Assembly: GCF_019458025.1 (NCBI RefSeq) | Contig: NZ_JAHZUY010000014.1 | Span: 1 to 64,000 of the forward strand | Origin: Caldovatus aquaticus | Lineage (GTDB): Bacteria > Pseudomonadota > Alphaproteobacteria > Acetobacterales > Acetobacteraceae | Reading direction: 5' to 3' | DNA length: 64,000 nucleotides | Shown here: piece by piece, positions 47,514 through 56,004 of the stretch | Position numbering within the stretch: position 1 is the stretch's first letter | How the letters are laid out: each line of letters starts with the position of its first letter | Notes under the pieces: model-generated | Databases searched by the model: none | The model's input: the letters and a program-made list of their open reading frames with translations, nothing else | Told to the model about the DNA's origin: nothing | Translations under genes and position numbers: made by a program

Positions 47514-48427
47514 CGCGGCGCGCTCCCCATCGCCCCGATCACCGCATGGCGCAGGCGCTCCGAGGCCAGGTCCACGCAGGCGACGGCGAGGATGATCAGC
47601 AGCATGATGGCGCTGACCTCCTCGTAGTAGTTGGAGGCGATGGCAGCGTAGAGCTCCTCGCCGATGCCGCCGGCGCCGACGAAGCCGATCACGCTCGCCG
47701 AGCGCAGGTTGATCTCGAAGCGCAGCAGGCCGTAGCTGAGGAGGTTCGGCAGCACCTGCGGCAGCACGCCGAAGCGGCAGGCCTCGGCCCAGGTGCCGCC
47801 GGCGGCGCGCACCCCCTCGAAGGGGCGGAGATCGGCGTTCTCGATCGCCTCGGCGAACAGCTTGCCGAGCGCGCCGGTGCTGTGCAGGGCGATCGCCAGG
47901 ATGCCGGCCAGCGGCCCGACGCCGAAGGCCCAGACCAGGATCAGCGCCACCACCAGCTCCGGCACCGTGCGCAGCGCCTCGAGCGAGCGCCGCGCGAGGT
48001 GGAAGGCGAGAGGGCCGGGCGCCAGGGTGCGCGCCGCCGGGAAGGCGAGCGGCACCGCGGCGGCGAAGCCGAGCAGGGTCGCCAGCGCCGCCATCTGCGC
48101 CGTCTCCCACAGCAGCAGCGCCCAGGAGTCGAGGCGGTAGAACCAGAAGGCGAGGCTGCCCTCGGTCTCGGCCGAGGCGAACAGGACCTCCCACCGCAAG
48201 GCCGGCAGGATGCGCCGGAAGTACTCGCCGATCCGCGGCAGCCCGGCGCGGAGCGTCGCCGGGTCGGCCTCGGCGACCCAGGCGGAGAGGAGGAGGCAGG
48301 CGAGCAGGATCGCCGCCCCGAGCAGCCGCGCGCGCCGCCGGCGGCACCGCGCCGCGCGGAAGGCGGCCTCGCCGCGCGCGACGGCGGCGGAGACCCCGGC
48401 GGCGGTCGTCGCGGCCCCCGCCCGCAT
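47510..48427 (-). CDS. phnE: phosphonate-type ABC transporter permease 1
   Basis: A 305-residue permease. The cytoplasmic N-terminus is Arg-rich, with the first helix at about residues 35–52. Other landmarks are LRTVPELVVALILVWAFGVG, the loop AIENADLRPFEGVRAAGG, and FEINLRSASVIGFVGAGGIG. It starts 5 nt after phnD ends. The close similarity to permease 2 in the loop and final helices suggests an old duplication. Confidence 0.88.
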   Translation of the reverse strand: MRAGAATTAAGVSAAVARGEAAFRAARCRRRRARLLGAAILLACLLLSAWVAEADPATLRAGLPRIGEYFRRILPALRWEVLFASAETEGSLAFWFYRLDSWALLLWETAQMAALATLLGFAAAVPLAFPAARTLAPGPLAFHLARRSLEALRTVPELVVALILVWAFGVGPLAGILAIALHSTGALGKLFAEAIENADLRPFEGVRAAGGTWAEACRFGVLPQVLPNLLSYGLLRFEINLRSASVIGFVGAGGIGEELYAAIASNYYEEVSAIMLLIILAVACVDLASERLRHAVIGAMGSAPR

Positions 48428-48432
48428 CGGCG

Positions 48433-49425
48433 TCAGTTCCGCCGCCGCCGCTCCCGCGCCTCCTCGCGGCGCAACTCCACCATGAACCGGTACTGCTCGT
48501 GGGTCACCTCGCGGTAGCCCGCCCCGCCGCCGCGCTCGATCTGGCGGTAGATCTCGGGATGGGCGCGCGGCAGCGCGAGGTGGAACAGCTTCATGTCCTC
48601 CTTGAACGAGGCCGGGAGGTCGGCGCGCACCGTGGTCGGGCCGTTGATGATCGGCTCGCTGCGCCAGATCACCCGCAGCTCGCGCATGTCCACCATGCCC
48701 TTCTCGACCATCGAGCGCAGCGCGCCGCGGGTGAAGCCCTGCGCCTCGTCGCCGATGCCGGAGGCCCAGGTCACGGCGGCGTCGTACTGGCGCTGCAGCA
48801 CGGCGACGATCGCCTGCTCGTGCCCGCCGGCGAAGCCGGTGCGGGAGAAGTACTGGTCGGGGTTGATGCCCTGGCGGCGCAGCGAGAAGCGGGGGATCAG
48901 GTAGCCGGAGGCGCTGTTCGGGTCGGACCAGACGATGCTGCGCCCGCGCATCTCCGCGAGGCTGGTGATGCCGGAATCGGCGCGCACCACCATCACCGCG
49001 ACGTAGGAGATCGAGCCGTCCGCCTCCTCGGTGCAGAGGATCGGCTCGACCCCCCCGTTGGTCTCGATCCAGGCGGCGGCGTAGGCGGCCGGGCTCATGG
49101 TCGCGATCTCGAGCTGGCGGGCGGCGAAGGCCTGGACGACGCCGGCGTAGTCGCTCGCCAGGAACAGGCGCGCGGGGACCTCGAAGGTGCGCTCCAGCAG
49201 GTCGCGATAGGGGCCGTAGCGGCCGAGGCGGTCGGCCTCGTTCTCGCCGCCGAGCACGCCGATGCGCAGCCGCGGCACCTCGCGGGCCCAGTCACGCCGC
49301 CCGGGCGCGGGGAAGACGATGCCCGGGTCGCTGCTGCGGCGCTCCGCGCGCGCGCCGCCGGGCGGCGGGAGCGCGCCGAGGGCGGCGCCCGCGGCGAGGA
49401 GCAGGTGGCGTCGGCGGAGAAGCAC
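48433..49425 (-). CDS. phnD: phosphonate/phosphite ABC transporter substrate-binding protein
   Basis: A 330-residue periplasmic receptor of the PhnD family. The signal peptide RRRHLLLAAGAALGAL is followed by LRIGVLGGENEADRLGRYGP, ATMSPAAYAAAWIE, WSDPNSASGYLIPRF and VTWASGIGDEAQGF. The GTG at 49425 has a GGAG site embedded at the end of a (GA) dinucleotide run. PhnD-like receptors bind 2-aminoethylphosphonate, methylphosphonate or phosphite; the ligand here is unknown. Confidence 0.88.
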   Translation of the reverse strand: MLLRRRHLLLAAGAALGALPPPGGARAERRSSDPGIVFPAPGRRDWAREVPRLRIGVLGGENEADRLGRYGPYRDLLERTFEVPARLFLASDYAGVVQAFAARQLEIATMSPAAYAAAWIETNGGVEPILCTEEADGSISYVAVMVVRADSGITSLAEMRGRSIVWSDPNSASGYLIPRFSLRRQGINPDQYFSRTGFAGGHEQAIVAVLQRQYDAAVTWASGIGDEAQGFTRGALRSMVEKGMVDMRELRVIWRSEPIINGPTTVRADLPASFKEDMKLFHLALPRAHPEIYRQIERGGGAGYREVTHEQYRFMVELRREEARERRRRN

Positions 49426-49433
49426 GCGATCTC

Positions 49434-49448
49434 CTCTCTCTCTCTCTC
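49434..49448. repeat. dinucleotide repeat overlapping the phnD ribosome binding site
   Basis: Fifteen bases of alternating C and T on the plus strand read as a GA run on the minus strand, immediately upstream of GGAGATCGC-GTG. Changes in repeat number would shift the sequence just upstream of the Shine–Dalgarno motif. Confidence 0.75.
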
Positions 49449-49474
49449 GATCCCCGGCGGGCCGCCCGCCCGCG

Positions 49475-50305
49475 TCAGCGGGCGAGGGCCGCAGCCCCCG
49501 AGGCTGCCGGCGCCGCCGCCGGCCCGGTCCCGGCCGGCTCGCCGGGGGCGGCGTCCGCGCTGCCGAAGATCGTCTCCTCCCGCGCGGCGTCAAGCGCGGC
49601 CGGGGGGCCGTCGAACACCACCCGCCCCTGGCGCAGCCCGACGATGCGCTCGCAATAGGCGCGCGCCATCGCGACCTGGTGCAGGTTGCAGAGCACGGTC
49701 AGGCCGTGCTCCCGGTTCGCCTCGCGGAGCGCCTCCATCACCGCCTCGGCGTTGGCGGGGTCGAGGCTCGCGATCGGCTCGTCGGCGAGGATCAGCCGCG
49801 GCTCCTGCATCAGCGCGCGGCAGATGGCGACGCGCTGCTGCTGGCCGCCGGAGAGGGTCTCCACCCGCTGCAGCGCCGCCTCGGCGAGGCCGAAGCGGTC
49901 GAGCAGGGAGAGCGCGCGGGCGCGCTCCTCGGCGCCGAACAGGCCGAGCAGGCCGGCGAGCCCGGCGAGCGGCCCCGCCTCGCGGCGGCGGTGCAGCCGG
50001 CCGATCAGCACGTTGGTCAGCACGTCGAGCCGCGGCACCAGGTTGAACTGCTGGAAGATCATGGCGCAGTCGGCGCGCCAGGCGCGCAGCGCGCGCCCCG
50101 AGAGCGCCGTGATGTCGCGGCCGTGGTAGAGCACGCGCCCCGCGGTCGGCTCGGTCAGCCGGTTGATCATGCGCAGCAGGGTGGACTTGCCGGCGCCGGA
50201 GCGGCCGACGATGCCGACCATCTGCCCGTCGGGGACGGCGAGGCTCACCGCGTCCACCGCCGTGACCGTCCCGAAGCGCCGGGTGAGTTCCTGCAGCTCG
50301 AGCAT
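49475..50305 (-). CDS. phnC: phosphonate-type ABC transporter ATP-binding protein
   Basis: A 276-residue ATPase. Walker A is VGRSGAGKSTLLRMI, then the PhnC-typical long insertion with CAMIFQQFNLVPRLDVLTNVLIGRL. The signature is TLSGGQQQRVAICRAL, Walker B is LILADEPIASLDP and the switch His is in CNLHQVAMA. First gene of the phnCDEE unit, all on one strand. The C-terminal 25 residues are Ala/Pro-rich. Confidence 0.92.
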   Translation of the reverse strand: MLELQELTRRFGTVTAVDAVSLAVPDGQMVGIVGRSGAGKSTLLRMINRLTEPTAGRVLYHGRDITALSGRALRAWRADCAMIFQQFNLVPRLDVLTNVLIGRLHRRREAGPLAGLAGLLGLFGAEERARALSLLDRFGLAEAALQRVETLSGGQQQRVAICRALMQEPRLILADEPIASLDPANAEAVMEALREANREHGLTVLCNLHQVAMARAYCERIVGLRQGRVVFDGPPAALDAAREETIFGSADAAPGEPAGTGPAAAPAASGAAALAR

Positions 50306-50563
50306 CGCCCGCCTCTCGTCCGGGCGGCGGGGCCGGCGCCGGCTGCCGCCGGCGCCGCGGGGAGGCGCCACCCGCCCGCCTCTCCGCGGCGGACGGAGGA
50401 TCCATAGCGCAGGCGCCCGCCCGGCACAGCCCGCCGCGGCGGGCGCGCCGCGCGCGGAGCGGGCGCGGAACGGCCGCGCGCCGCCGCGGCGTGCAGGATT
50501 CCGCGCTTGGCGGGCGGACGGCGCGGGGCGACGCGGCGCCCCGCGCCAGGAGAGGGGACGCCG

Positions 50564-51625
50564 ATGGACCCGGATGCCGCAGGCGAGGCGGCGCTTGCCG
50601 AGAAGGTCGCGTTCCTCAGCCGCCCGGAGTCCTATCCGGAGGGCACGCGGGCGGTCGAGGTGCGCGAGACGCGCATGTCGTTCGTCTTCCTCACCGACCG
50701 CCACGCCTACAAGATGAAGAAGCCGCTCGCCACGCGGCACCTCGATTTCCGCAGCCTGGCGCTGCGGCGCGCCTATTGCGAGGAGGAGGTGCGGCTCAAC
50801 GCGCCCCTCGCCGCCGGCGTCTATCTCGGCACCGCCGCCCTGCTGCGCGGGCCGGACGGGCGGCTCCGCCTCGGCGACGAGCGGGAGGCGGCGGGCGAGG
50901 TGGTGGAATGGCTGGTACGGATGCGGCGGCTGCCGGCCGAGCACATGCTCGACGCGGCGATCCGCCGCGGCGCGGTGGAGCCCGCCCGGATCGAGGCGGT
51001 GGCCGACCTGCTCGCGGCGTTCTACGCGGCGGCGGCGCCGGTCGCGCTCGGCCAGGCCGAGTATCTCGGGCGCTTCCTCGAGGACCAGGCCACCAACCGC
51101 GAGCTGCTCTGCGCGCCGGCCTTCGGCCTTCCGCGCGAGGAGGTCGAGCGGGTGCTCGCGCCGGTGGACGCGATGCTGCGCGACGAGCCGGGGCCGCTCC
51201 TCGCCCGCCTCGCGCAGCGGCGCATCGTCGAGGGGCACGGCGACCTGCGTCCGGAGCACGTCTTCCTCGGCGAGCCGGTGGCGGTGATCGACCGGCTGGA
51301 GTTCAGCCGCCGGCTGCGCCTGCTCGATCCGTACGAGGAGCTCGCCTTCCTCGGCATGGAATGCGCCGCGGCAGGCGCGGCCTGGATCGGGCCGGCGATG
51401 ATCGCCCGTTGCGCCGCCCGCCTCGGCGGGCCGGCGCCGGAGCCCCGCCTGCTCGCCTTCTACGCCGCGTTCCGCGCCGCGCTGCGCGCCCGCCAGGCGG
51501 TCGCGCACCTGCTCGACCCGAAGCCGCGCGAACCCGCGAAGTGGCTGCCGCAGGCGCGGCGCTACCTCGCGGCCGGCGCGGCGGCGGCGGCGGCGCTCAG
51601 TCCCCGCGCTCCAGCAGGTCGGTGA
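50564..51625 (+). CDS. COG2187 aminoglycoside-phosphotransferase-like protein
   Basis: A 353-residue soluble protein of the COG2187 family. A kinase-like fold starts with AEKVAFLSRPESYPEGTRAVEVRETRMSFVFL-type sequence (key part SFVFLTDRHAYKMKKPLA). The catalytic-loop equivalent is VEGHGDLRPEHVFLGEPVAVID, where HGDLRPEH corresponds to the H-x-D-x(4)-N/H loop of aminoglycoside kinases. The substrate is unknown. GGAGAGGGG precedes the ATG. Its 3' end overlaps the convergent PRPP synthetase gene by 29 nt. Confidence 0.82.
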   Translation: MDPDAAGEAALAEKVAFLSRPESYPEGTRAVEVRETRMSFVFLTDRHAYKMKKPLATRHLDFRSLALRRAYCEEEVRLNAPLAAGVYLGTAALLRGPDGRLRLGDEREAAGEVVEWLVRMRRLPAEHMLDAAIRRGAVEPARIEAVADLLAAFYAAAAPVALGQAEYLGRFLEDQATNRELLCAPAFGLPREEVERVLAPVDAMLRDEPGPLLARLAQRRIVEGHGDLRPEHVFLGEPVAVIDRLEFSRRLRLLDPYEELAFLGMECAAAGAAWIGPAMIARCAARLGGPAPEPRLLAFYAAFRAALRARQAVAHLLDPKPREPAKWLPQARRYLAAGAAAAAALSPRAPAGR

Positions 51626-52574
51626 TCGAGCCGCCCTCGTGCAGGCGCCGGATCGCCGCGGCGAACAGCGGCGCGGCGCCGACCACCTCGACGCGCGTCC
51701 CGAGCAGCCCGGGCGGCAGGCGGAAGGGCGGCACGGTGTCGGTGACGAGCGTGCGCGCGAGGGCCGGCGCGGCGATCGCCTCCGCCGCGCCGCCGGTGAA
51801 CAGGCCGTGGGCCGCGACCGCGAGGACGCGCGCCGCGCCCCGGGAGAGGCACGCCTCCGCCGCGCGGCGCATCGTCCCGCCGCTGGCGATCAGGTCGTCC
51901 ACCACGACCACCGTGGCGCCGGCGACCTCGCCGACCAGCAGCTCGCCGCTCACCACGCCGCCGCTGCGGCGCTTCTCCATGAAGGCGGCGCCGACCTCGC
52001 GGCCGAGCGTCGCCTCGAAGGTCTCGCGGAAGAGCTGCGCGCGCTTCACCCCGCCGGGGTCCGGCGAGGCCACCACCACCGGGCCGTCGCCCACCATCCC
52101 GTGCAGCCGGCGCGCGAAGAGGAGGCGGCTGTCGAGGTGCTCGGCGCGGCAGCGGAAGGCATTCTGGAACGCCGCCACGTTGTGCACGTCGAACGTGACG
52201 ACGGCGTCCACGCCCATCGCCTCGAGCAGCTGCGCGACGTAGCGCGTCGTGAGGGGGTCGCGCGGCTTGGTGCGCCGGTCCTTGCGCGCATAGGCGAGGT
52301 AGGGGATCACCGCCGTGACCCGCGCCGCGCCCGCGTCGCGCACCGCGCCGAGGAAGAACAGCAGCCGGCAGAGCTTGTCGTTCGGGCTCTGCTCCGGCCC
52401 GCCGTGCAGGCCCTGGACCACGTACACGTCGGCGCCGCGCACGCCCTCGAGCGGGCGCGCCTTGTGCTCGCCGTCCTCGAACTCGCGCTCCTCGTGCGCG
52501 GCGAGCGCGACGCCGAGCGCGGCGGCGACCGCCTCCCCGAAGGCGCGGCTCGCGCCGAGCGCGAATACCCGCAT
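51597..52574 (-). CDS. prs: ribose-phosphate pyrophosphokinase-like enzyme
   Basis: A 325-residue protein with the PRPP synthetase fold: EREFEDGEHKARPLEGVRG, the ATP-binding PYLAYARKDRRTKPRDPLT, and the PRPP loop VVVVDDLIASGGTM. It is divergent from housekeeping Prs (for example no classic FSDGE motif but FEDGE). It is therefore probably a secondary PRPP synthetase. It diverges from nicotinate phosphoribosyltransferase, which consumes PRPP, so it may supply NAD salvage. Confidence 0.88.
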   Translation of the reverse strand: MRVFALGASRAFGEAVAAALGVALAAHEEREFEDGEHKARPLEGVRGADVYVVQGLHGGPEQSPNDKLCRLLFFLGAVRDAGAARVTAVIPYLAYARKDRRTKPRDPLTTRYVAQLLEAMGVDAVVTFDVHNVAAFQNAFRCRAEHLDSRLLFARRLHGMVGDGPVVVASPDPGGVKRAQLFRETFEATLGREVGAAFMEKRRSGGVVSGELLVGEVAGATVVVVDDLIASGGTMRRAAEACLSRGAARVLAVAAHGLFTGGAAEAIAAPALARTLVTDTVPPFRLPPGLLGTRVEVVGAAPLFAAAIRRLHEGGSITDLLERGD

Positions 52575-52662
52575 GGCCTGATCCTCCTCGCCTGCCCTAT
52601 GGTGGCGCGGCAGCGCCGGGCCCGGCCCGGCCCGCAGCCGCCTGCGCAACGGAGCGAAACCC

Positions 52663-54024
52663 ATGCCGCCGCCCGCCTGCCCGCCCGTGCCGGCCGGGCT
52701 GGAACTGTTCACCGACCTCTACGAGCTGCGCATGGCGCGCGCCTACCGCGCGCTCGGCATGGACCGGCAGGAGGCCGTGTTCAGCCTGTTCGTCCGCCGC
52801 CTGCCGCGCAACCGCAATTACCTGCTCGCCTGCGGCGTGGAGGACCTGCTCGACACCCTCGAGGGGCTGCGCTTCGGCCCGGAGAGCCTGGCCTACCTCC
52901 GCTCGCTCGGCGAGTTCCCGGAGGAGTTCCTGCGCTGGCTCGCGGGCTTCCGCTTCACCGGCGCGGTCCGCGCGGTGCCGGAGGGCACCCCCGTCTTCGC
53001 CGAGGAGCCGATCCTCGAGGTGGTGGCGCCGGTCGCCGAGGCGCAGCTGATCGAGACCCTGGCGATGAACCAGGTGGGGGTGCAGACGCTGCTCGCCTCC
53101 AAGGCCGCGCGCGTGGTCGCGGCGGCGGCGGGGAGGCCGGTGGTGGATTTCGGCAGCCGCCGCGCGCAGGGGGTGGACGCGGCGGTGGCCGGGGCGCGCG
53201 CCTTCCACCTCGCCGGCGTCGCCGCCACCTCGAACCTGCTCGCCGGCGCCCGCTACGGCATCCCGGTCGCCGGCACCATGGCGCACAGCTTCGTGCAGGC
53301 CTTCGACAGCGAGGCCGAGGCGTTCCGCGCCTACGTCCGGCTCTACCCGGAGACGATCCTGCTCGTGGACACGTACGACACGCTGGCGGGCGTGCGCCGG
53401 GTCGTCGCGCTCGCCGCCGAGCTCGGCGACGCGTTCCGCGTGCGCGGCGTGCGGCTCGATTCCGGCGACCTGCTCGCCCTGTCGCGCGAGGCGCGCGCGA
53501 TCCTCGACGCGGCGGGGCTGCGGCAGGTGCAGATCTTCGCCAGCGGCGGCCTCGACGAGGAGCGGATCGCCGCGCTGCTCGCCGCCGGCGCGCCGATCGA
53601 CGCCTTCGGCGTCGGCACCGACATGAGCGTCTCGGCCGACGCGCCGGCGCTCGACCTCGCCTACAAGCTCACCGCCTACGCCGGGGCCGGGCGCACCAAG
53701 CTCTCCCCCGGCAAGCGCATCCTGCCGGGGCGCAAGCAGGTGTTCCGCCGGTTCCGCGACGGCCTGGCGGAGGGCGACACGATCGCGCGCGCCGAGGAGC
53801 CGCCGCTGCCGGGCGAGCCCCTGCTCGTGCCCGTCATGCGCGACGGCCGGCGCCTGCGGCCGCGCCCCCCGCTCGCGCAGGCGCGCGCCGAGACGGCGGC
53901 GCGCATCGCGGCCCTGCCGGCGCGGCTGCGCGGCCTCGGCGCGGCCGATCCGCCCTATCCGGTCGCGATCAGCGAGGCCCTCGCCGCGCACGAGCGCGAG
54001 GTGCGCGCGCGCGTCGCGTCCTGA
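52663..54024 (+). CDS. pncB: nicotinate phosphoribosyltransferase
   Basis: A 453-residue NAD-salvage enzyme that joins nicotinate and PRPP. The N-terminus shows LFTDLYELRMARAYRALGM. Active-site segments include VVDFGSRRAQGVDAAVAGAR, IPVAGTMAHSFVQAF, LLVDTYDTLAGVRRVV, RLDSGDLLALSREAR and FGVGTDMSVSADAPAL. It belongs to the shorter bacterial NAPRTase class. The gene starts 88 nt from the divergent prs, implying a shared control region. Confidence 0.93.
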   Translation: MPPPACPPVPAGLELFTDLYELRMARAYRALGMDRQEAVFSLFVRRLPRNRNYLLACGVEDLLDTLEGLRFGPESLAYLRSLGEFPEEFLRWLAGFRFTGAVRAVPEGTPVFAEEPILEVVAPVAEAQLIETLAMNQVGVQTLLASKAARVVAAAAGRPVVDFGSRRAQGVDAAVAGARAFHLAGVAATSNLLAGARYGIPVAGTMAHSFVQAFDSEAEAFRAYVRLYPETILLVDTYDTLAGVRRVVALAAELGDAFRVRGVRLDSGDLLALSREARAILDAAGLRQVQIFASGGLDEERIAALLAAGAPIDAFGVGTDMSVSADAPALDLAYKLTAYAGAGRTKLSPGKRILPGRKQVFRRFRDGLAEGDTIARAEEPPLPGEPLLVPVMRDGRRLRPRPPLAQARAETAARIAALPARLRGLGAADPPYPVAISEALAAHEREVRARVAS

Positions 54025-54065
54025 GCGCGGCTCCGCGCGCGCGCCGGGGGTACCGGCCGGCGGCC

Positions 54066-54554
54066 TCATCGCCCCCCGCCCTCCGGCTCGAGAAAGCGCC
54101 AGCCGTCGGGCCCGAGGGCGATCGGCGGGCAGTCGGGGCGGTGGATCATCCACCAGGTCCTGCCCCGCTTCTCGACCCGCACCGGCCCGAGCGCGCAGTG
54201 CCGGTAGCGGCCCGGCGCGCGCTGCGCGGGCGGCAGGACCGGTGCGGCCGCCTTGCGCTCCCGCAGCAGGCGCTTGGCCTCCTCGAGCACGGCGCGGCGC
54301 TCCGCGCTCAGCGTGCGACCCGCGCGGTTGGCGAAGAAGGTCACCATGCGGATCGCCGCGCCGAGGCCGCCGGGCGACACCTCGGGCCGCGCCATGGTGT
54401 CGGCGATGGTGCGCGCATCGCGCGTGAACAGGCCGGCCGGGGGGAAGGTGGAAGCGGTCGCGACCGCATGCGACCAGCGCCTCCGCCGGGCGGCGCGCGC
54501 GCCGCGCGCGCGGGGATCCGCGCCGCGTGCTGCCGGGATGGACGACGATGCCAT
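54066..54554 (-). CDS. DUF3175 protein with C-terminal extension
   Basis: A 162-residue protein. Residues about 22–105 match DUF3175: RRWSHAVATASTFPPAGLFT, DARTIADTMARPEVSPGGLG and MVTFFANRAGRTLSAERRAVLEEAKRLLR. A further 55 residues (RYRHCALGPVRVEKRGRTWW, MIHRPDCPPIALGPDGWRFL) form an extra module not usual for DUF3175, which is normally about 100 residues. Its Trp/His/Cys content suggests a small separate domain. Function unknown. Confidence 0.75.
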   Translation of the reverse strand: MASSSIPAARGADPRARGARAARRRRWSHAVATASTFPPAGLFTRDARTIADTMARPEVSPGGLGAAIRMVTFFANRAGRTLSAERRAVLEEAKRLLRERKAAAPVLPPAQRAPGRYRHCALGPVRVEKRGRTWWMIHRPDCPPIALGPDGWRFLEPEGGGR

Positions 54555-54736
54555 CGCGCGTGGCCAGCCTCGGACCGCCGGCCGCCGGGAGCGGACGGGC
54601 GGCGCACGCCGCGCGCGCGAGGCCGTCCGCCGCCCTGCGGCGGCTCCATCATAGGCGGCACGCTCTCCGCGCCGCAATCGCTGCGGCCGGCGGCAGCAAT
54701 GGGCTTCCGTGCGCGCGGCCCGGCGCGGAGCGGGCG

Positions 54737-54765
54737 TTGACTCCCCCGGAGCCTCGTCCTCCAAT
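54737..54765 (+). promoter_or_regulatory. probable promoter of the liv-type transporter operon
   Basis: TTGACT (54737–54742), a 17-nt spacer and TCCAAT (54760–54765), ending about 40 nt before the receptor gene ATG. The –35 element is good, the –10 weak. Confidence 0.4.
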
Positions 54766-54804
54766 GGCGCCGCGCGCGAAAGAACCACCCAGGGAGAGGC
54801 GTCC

Positions 54805-55989
54805 ATGCCCGGCATCGCAAAGCGTTCCCTCGCCGCCTCCGCGTTCGCGCTCGGCCTCGTTCTCGCCGGCGGCGCGGCGGCGCAGACCGCCTGCGAGATC
54901 AAGCTCGGCGCGCTCGGCCCGATGTCCGGCCCGGCCGCGCAATGGGGCCTCGCCATGCTCGGCGCGGCGGAGCTCGCGGCGGCGGAGGCGAACGCGCGCG
55001 GCGGCCTGCAGGTCGGCAGCCAGCGCTGCAGCGTGAGCGTGCTCAGCTACGACACGCGCTACACCGCCGAGGGCGCGGCGGCGGGCGTCAACAACCTCGC
55101 CAGCCAGGGCGTGCGCTTCATCATCGGCCCCGTCGGCTCGCCCGAGGTGACGGGCGCGAAGCCGGTGGCGACGCGGCACCGGCTGCTGATGTTCGCCAAC
55201 AGCTACGCCAAGAACGCGATCGGCCCGCAGTGGCCGCTGGTGTTCCACCTCGGCCCCGGGCCGAGCGAGTGGGCGCCGCCGATCGTGCGCCTCGCGAAGG
55301 AGCAGTTCGGGATGCGCTCGGTCGCCATCGTCGCCCCCAACGACCAGGGCGGCACCGACATCGCGAGCGTGGACGCCGAGGTCTACCGCCGCCACGGCAT
55401 CGCCGCGACAGAGGAGTACTACCAGCGCGGCACGACCAACTTCGCGCCGATCGTCACGCGCCTGCTCGCGTCGCGGCCCGACGTGGTGGACACCGCGTCC
55501 TCGCCGCCCGGCGACGCCGGGCTGATCATCCGCCAGCTCCGCCAGGCCGGCTTCACCGGCCCGATCGGGCGCCTCGGCGGGCCCGGCACGGAGGAGATCA
55601 TCCGGGTCGCCGGCGGCATCGACGTGGTGCGCAACTTCTACTGGTACGAGGTCGCGCCGACCGAGGACCCGCGCGTGCGCGCCATCTCCGACGAGTACCG
55701 CCGCCTGCTCAACAGGGAGCCGCCCGAGAACACCAACATGTGGCTCTGGGTCGTCGGCGCCCGCATGACGCTGCGCGCCATCGAGCGCGCCGGCACCGCG
55801 ACCGACACCGGCCGCGTCGCCGCCGCGCTGCGCGAGCTTCCGGTGGAGGACCCGAATCTCGGCCGCGGCGCCTGGACCGGCCAGAGCTTCTTCGGCATCA
55901 ACCAGGAGCTCTCGCTCCCGTTCGGCATGGGCATGATCCTGGACGGGCGGATGGTCGGCGTGCGCCGCATCGACGTCTCGCCGCAGTAG
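54805..55989 (+). CDS. branched-chain amino-acid-type ABC transporter receptor
   Basis: A 394-residue periplasmic receptor of the Leu/Ile/Val-binding family. The signal peptide ends GGAAAQ; the mature protein starts CEIKLGALGPMSGPAAQWG. Binding-fold landmarks are GVNNLASQGVRFIIGPVGSPEVTG, VAIVAPNDQGGTDIASV and TNFAPIVTRLLASRPDVVDT. GGGAGAGG lies 5 nt before the ATG. Ligands of this family range from amino acids to aromatic acids and amides. It heads a five-gene operon. Confidence 0.9.
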   Translation: MPGIAKRSLAASAFALGLVLAGGAAAQTACEIKLGALGPMSGPAAQWGLAMLGAAELAAAEANARGGLQVGSQRCSVSVLSYDTRYTAEGAAAGVNNLASQGVRFIIGPVGSPEVTGAKPVATRHRLLMFANSYAKNAIGPQWPLVFHLGPGPSEWAPPIVRLAKEQFGMRSVAIVAPNDQGGTDIASVDAEVYRRHGIAATEEYYQRGTTNFAPIVTRLLASRPDVVDTASSPPGDAGLIIRQLRQAGFTGPIGRLGGPGTEEIIRVAGGIDVVRNFYWYEVAPTEDPRVRAISDEYRRLLNREPPENTNMWLWVVGARMTLRAIERAGTATDTGRVAAALRELPVEDPNLGRGAWTGQSFFGINQELSLPFGMGMILDGRMVGVRRIDVSPQ

Positions 55990-56004
55990 CGGCGGGCGGG
56001 GCCG

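Noticed and set aside
46638-50305. C–P lyase or phosphonatase genes expected with a phn transporter
   Set aside because: Neighbouring genes on both sides were examined and none encode phnG–M, phnWX or phosphite dehydrogenase; only the transporter is present.
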